Assembly (NCBI GenBank): GCA_008501545.1
Contig: QQUM01000064.1
Span: 1 to 6,093, forward strand
DNA: 6,093 nt
Direction of reading: 5' to 3'
Source of the DNA: Calditrichota bacterium
GTDB lineage: Bacteria; Zhuqueibacterota; Zhuqueibacteria; Zhuqueibacterales; Geothermadaptataceae
The translations under genes and the position numbers were made by a program. The number at the start of each line of letters is the position of its first letter. Positions within the stretch are counted from its first letter, which is position 1. Positions 5,048 through 6,093 of this stretch are shown piece by piece. The notes beneath the pieces were generated by a model. The model worked only from the letters and a program-made list of their open reading frames with translations. It was not told the DNA's origin and ran no database searches.

Positions 5048-5467
5048 ATGGCAAAAAATCAGGCAATAAAAAAGGAAAAAAATTTTGAGGAGATGCGAAT
5101 TGACAAATGGCTGAAGTCTGTTCGTATTTTCAAGAAGCGGGAGGATGCAGCCGACGCGTGCAACCTGGGCAGGGTTAGAGTAAATGGACAAATTGCTAAA
5201 GCTGGCCGAAATATAAAAATAAGCGACGTGATCATCGTTAAAACCGGTAAAATTTACCGTGAATTGGCGGTTTTGAAAATTCCAATCAGGGGATTATCTG
5301 CCTCGGATGCAAAGACATACTATGATGAAGTCGTTCCGGAAATATCCGAAGACACGAAGATGCTTATGAAAATGCAAAATGAAGCAGAGAAGGCGACGAA
5401 ACGAAAATTTAAAGGACGCCCAACAAAAAAAGAACGTCGTGATTGGAGCAAGTTTCACGGAATTTGA
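5048..5467 (+). CDS. S4-domain RNA-binding protein, Hsp15/HslR-like
   Basis: 139 residues. The S4 fold (about 16-80) reads MRIDKWLKSVRIFKKREDAADACNLGRVRVNGQIAKAGRNIKISDVIIVKTGKIYRELAVLKIP when its parts are joined: the 'RxDKWL ... R ... A ... G.V.VNG ... AK ... I..DVI' pattern is typical of Hsp15. The tail 'FKGRPTKKERRDWSKF' (121-136) is also common in bacterial Hsp15-like proteins. In E. coli, Hsp15 binds stalled 50S subunits carrying peptidyl-tRNA; RqcP-type S4 proteins do a related job in other phyla, and I cannot separate the two here. The protein is very basic, with lysine-rich ends that fit rRNA binding. ATG at 5048 has no evident Shine-Dalgarno. An internal ATG at codon 16 follows GAGGAG too closely to be convincing and would leave no N-terminal tail. 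It is transcribed alone, divergent from the amidohydrolase. Confidence 0.85.
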   Translation: MAKNQAIKKEKNFEEMRIDKWLKSVRIFKKREDAADACNLGRVRVNGQIAKAGRNIKISDVIIVKTGKIYRELAVLKIPIRGLSASDAKTYYDEVVPEISEDTKMLMKMQNEAEKATKRKFKGRPTKKERRDWSKFHGI

Positions 5468-5702
5468 TCAATATTATTTCATTGCATTACTTGTAAATTC
5501 TTTTAATTTATGAGCTTTAATAACAGTCCGTCGTTTTATAAGAAGATCCAATTATATTTCCATCTTTATTAAGTATTAAATTCGTGACTGCAAATCGACC
5601 GCAAAAATTCCTCAAATACCATGTAAATAGCTCGATTCTCAGAGCTGGGTGCCTGCTGCCTCGTAAGTGTACAGTGATGGACAAAAATCGTCTGGAGCTA
5701 TT
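5468..5702. other. Intergenic stretch of 235 bases, no convincing gene
   Basis: AT-rich. A small inverted repeat, AGCTC (5629-5633) / GAGCT (5642-5646), has no T-tail. On the minus strand a frame is open from TTG 5684 to the stop at 5517 (55 residues, including NLILNKDGNIIGSSYKTTD), with no ribosome binding site and no recognised family. The GGAG at 5694-5697 belongs to the next gene. No confident promoter or terminator was found. Confidence 0.5.
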
Positions 5703-6093
5703 TTGATTTATAAATTATTCAAATTAATCTTTGCGTGTTTTTTCATTTGCATAATGTGGGCTTGCAATTCAGGAAAGCACATTGAAAACGGCCATATTCA
5801 TGAGATGAATGACCGGCTTAAATCCTTAATTTCTGTCGATCAACCAATTGAAGTGTTGGCTGAGGGTTTTGAATGGTCTGAAGGGGTTGTCTGGGACAAG
5901 AAAAATGAGTGTTTGTTTTTTAGTGATGTACCGCAAAATACGATATACAGATGGGATGTAGAAAATGGCCTGCAAATGTATTTATGTCCTTCCGGATATG
6001 GGGCTGATGATCCAAACGGCGTTGAGTTGGGTTCAAATGGTTTATATTTCGCTAATGAAAACCGGCAAATAATTTGCGATAGCGGCTTGCGAC
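5703..6093 (+). CDS. SMP-30/gluconolactonase-type beta-propeller lipoprotein, 3' end beyond window
   Basis: The first 130 residues of an SMP-30/gluconolactonase/LRE-family protein, a six-bladed propeller that hydrolyses sugar lactones with a divalent metal. I placed the start at TTG 5703, because GGAG lies five bases upstream and the frame from there gives a complete signal peptide, IYKLFKLIFACFFICIMWAC; the later ATG at 5754 would leave only three residues before the cysteine. Cys21 is the probable lipidation site, though Trp at -2 is unusual. Propeller motifs: EGFEWSEGVVWDKKNECLFF (54-73), where Glu60 corresponds to the family's metal-binding Glu; SDVPQNTIYRWD (74-85); PSGYGADDPNGVELGSNGLYF (96-116) with the conserved SNG; and NRQIICDSGLR (120-130). 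The true substrate cannot be read from this part. It follows the S4 gene after 235 bases and probably has its own promoter. Confidence 0.88.
   Translation, partial: MIYKLFKLIFACFFICIMWACNSGKHIENGHIHEMNDRLKSLISVDQPIEVLAEGFEWSEGVVWDKKNECLFFSDVPQNTIYRWDVENGLQMYLCPSGYGADDPNGVELGSNGLYFANENRQIICDSGLR

Noticed and set aside
1..6093. Search by eye for tRNA, rRNA, CRISPR repeats, transposase genes or IS ends
   Set aside because: No regularly spaced repeats, transposase motifs, tRNA-like cloverleaf ends or conserved rRNA stretches were seen in any part of the window.

Overview
The window looks like a piece of a bacterial chromosome, probably from the FCB side of the tree (Calditrichota/KSB1-like lineages are my best guess). 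The evidence is a C-terminal secretion or sorting domain of the 'LEQNYxNPFNP ... IYNxxGQ ... WDGRDxxG ... KM' type, a bacterial ArgR, an Hsp15-like S4 protein, and several exported proteins with lipoprotein-like signal peptides. The base composition is somewhat AT-rich. Most genes have a clear AGGAGG-type ribosome binding site. The lineage is an inference from family resemblance only.

Left part, minus strand (about 1-1988): a compact three-gene run read from right to left. A small exported lipocalin-like protein (1551-1988) is followed after 10 bases by an archaeal-type hydroxymethylglutaryl-CoA synthase (482-1540), then after 15 bases by an archaeal-type acetyl-CoA C-acetyltransferase that runs off the left edge (1-466). 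Thiolase and HMG-CoA synthase make acetoacetyl-CoA and then HMG-CoA, the first two steps of the mevalonate pathway. In archaea these two enzymes form a channelling complex with a DUF35 protein, whose gene would be expected just beyond the left edge.

Middle part (about 2000-3235): an orphan, N-terminally truncated secretion-domain fragment on the minus strand (2077-2343); a stretch of about 340 bases with no confident gene but with a possible 25-codon ORF and a possible ARG box; then argR on the plus strand (2684-3136). A good -35/-10 promoter and a well-placed Shine-Dalgarno precede argR, but the only usable start codon is the rare ATC. An AT-rich hairpin begins at the argR stop codon, and a short convergent gap follows.

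Right part (3236-6093): a large YtcJ-type amidohydrolase lipoprotein on the minus strand, with a perfect 20-bp palindrome just upstream of its ribosome binding site; a divergently read S4-domain RNA-binding protein (5048-5467); a 235-base gap with nothing convincing; and the 5' part of an SMP-30/gluconolactonase-type lipoprotein that starts at TTG and runs off the right edge.

No tRNA, rRNA, CRISPR array, insertion sequence or obvious novel multi-gene defence or biosynthetic system is visible. The points most worth checking are the ATC start of argR, the archaeal-type HMG-CoA module behind a lipocalin-like gene, the palindrome upstream of the amidohydrolase, and the truncated secretion-domain fragment.
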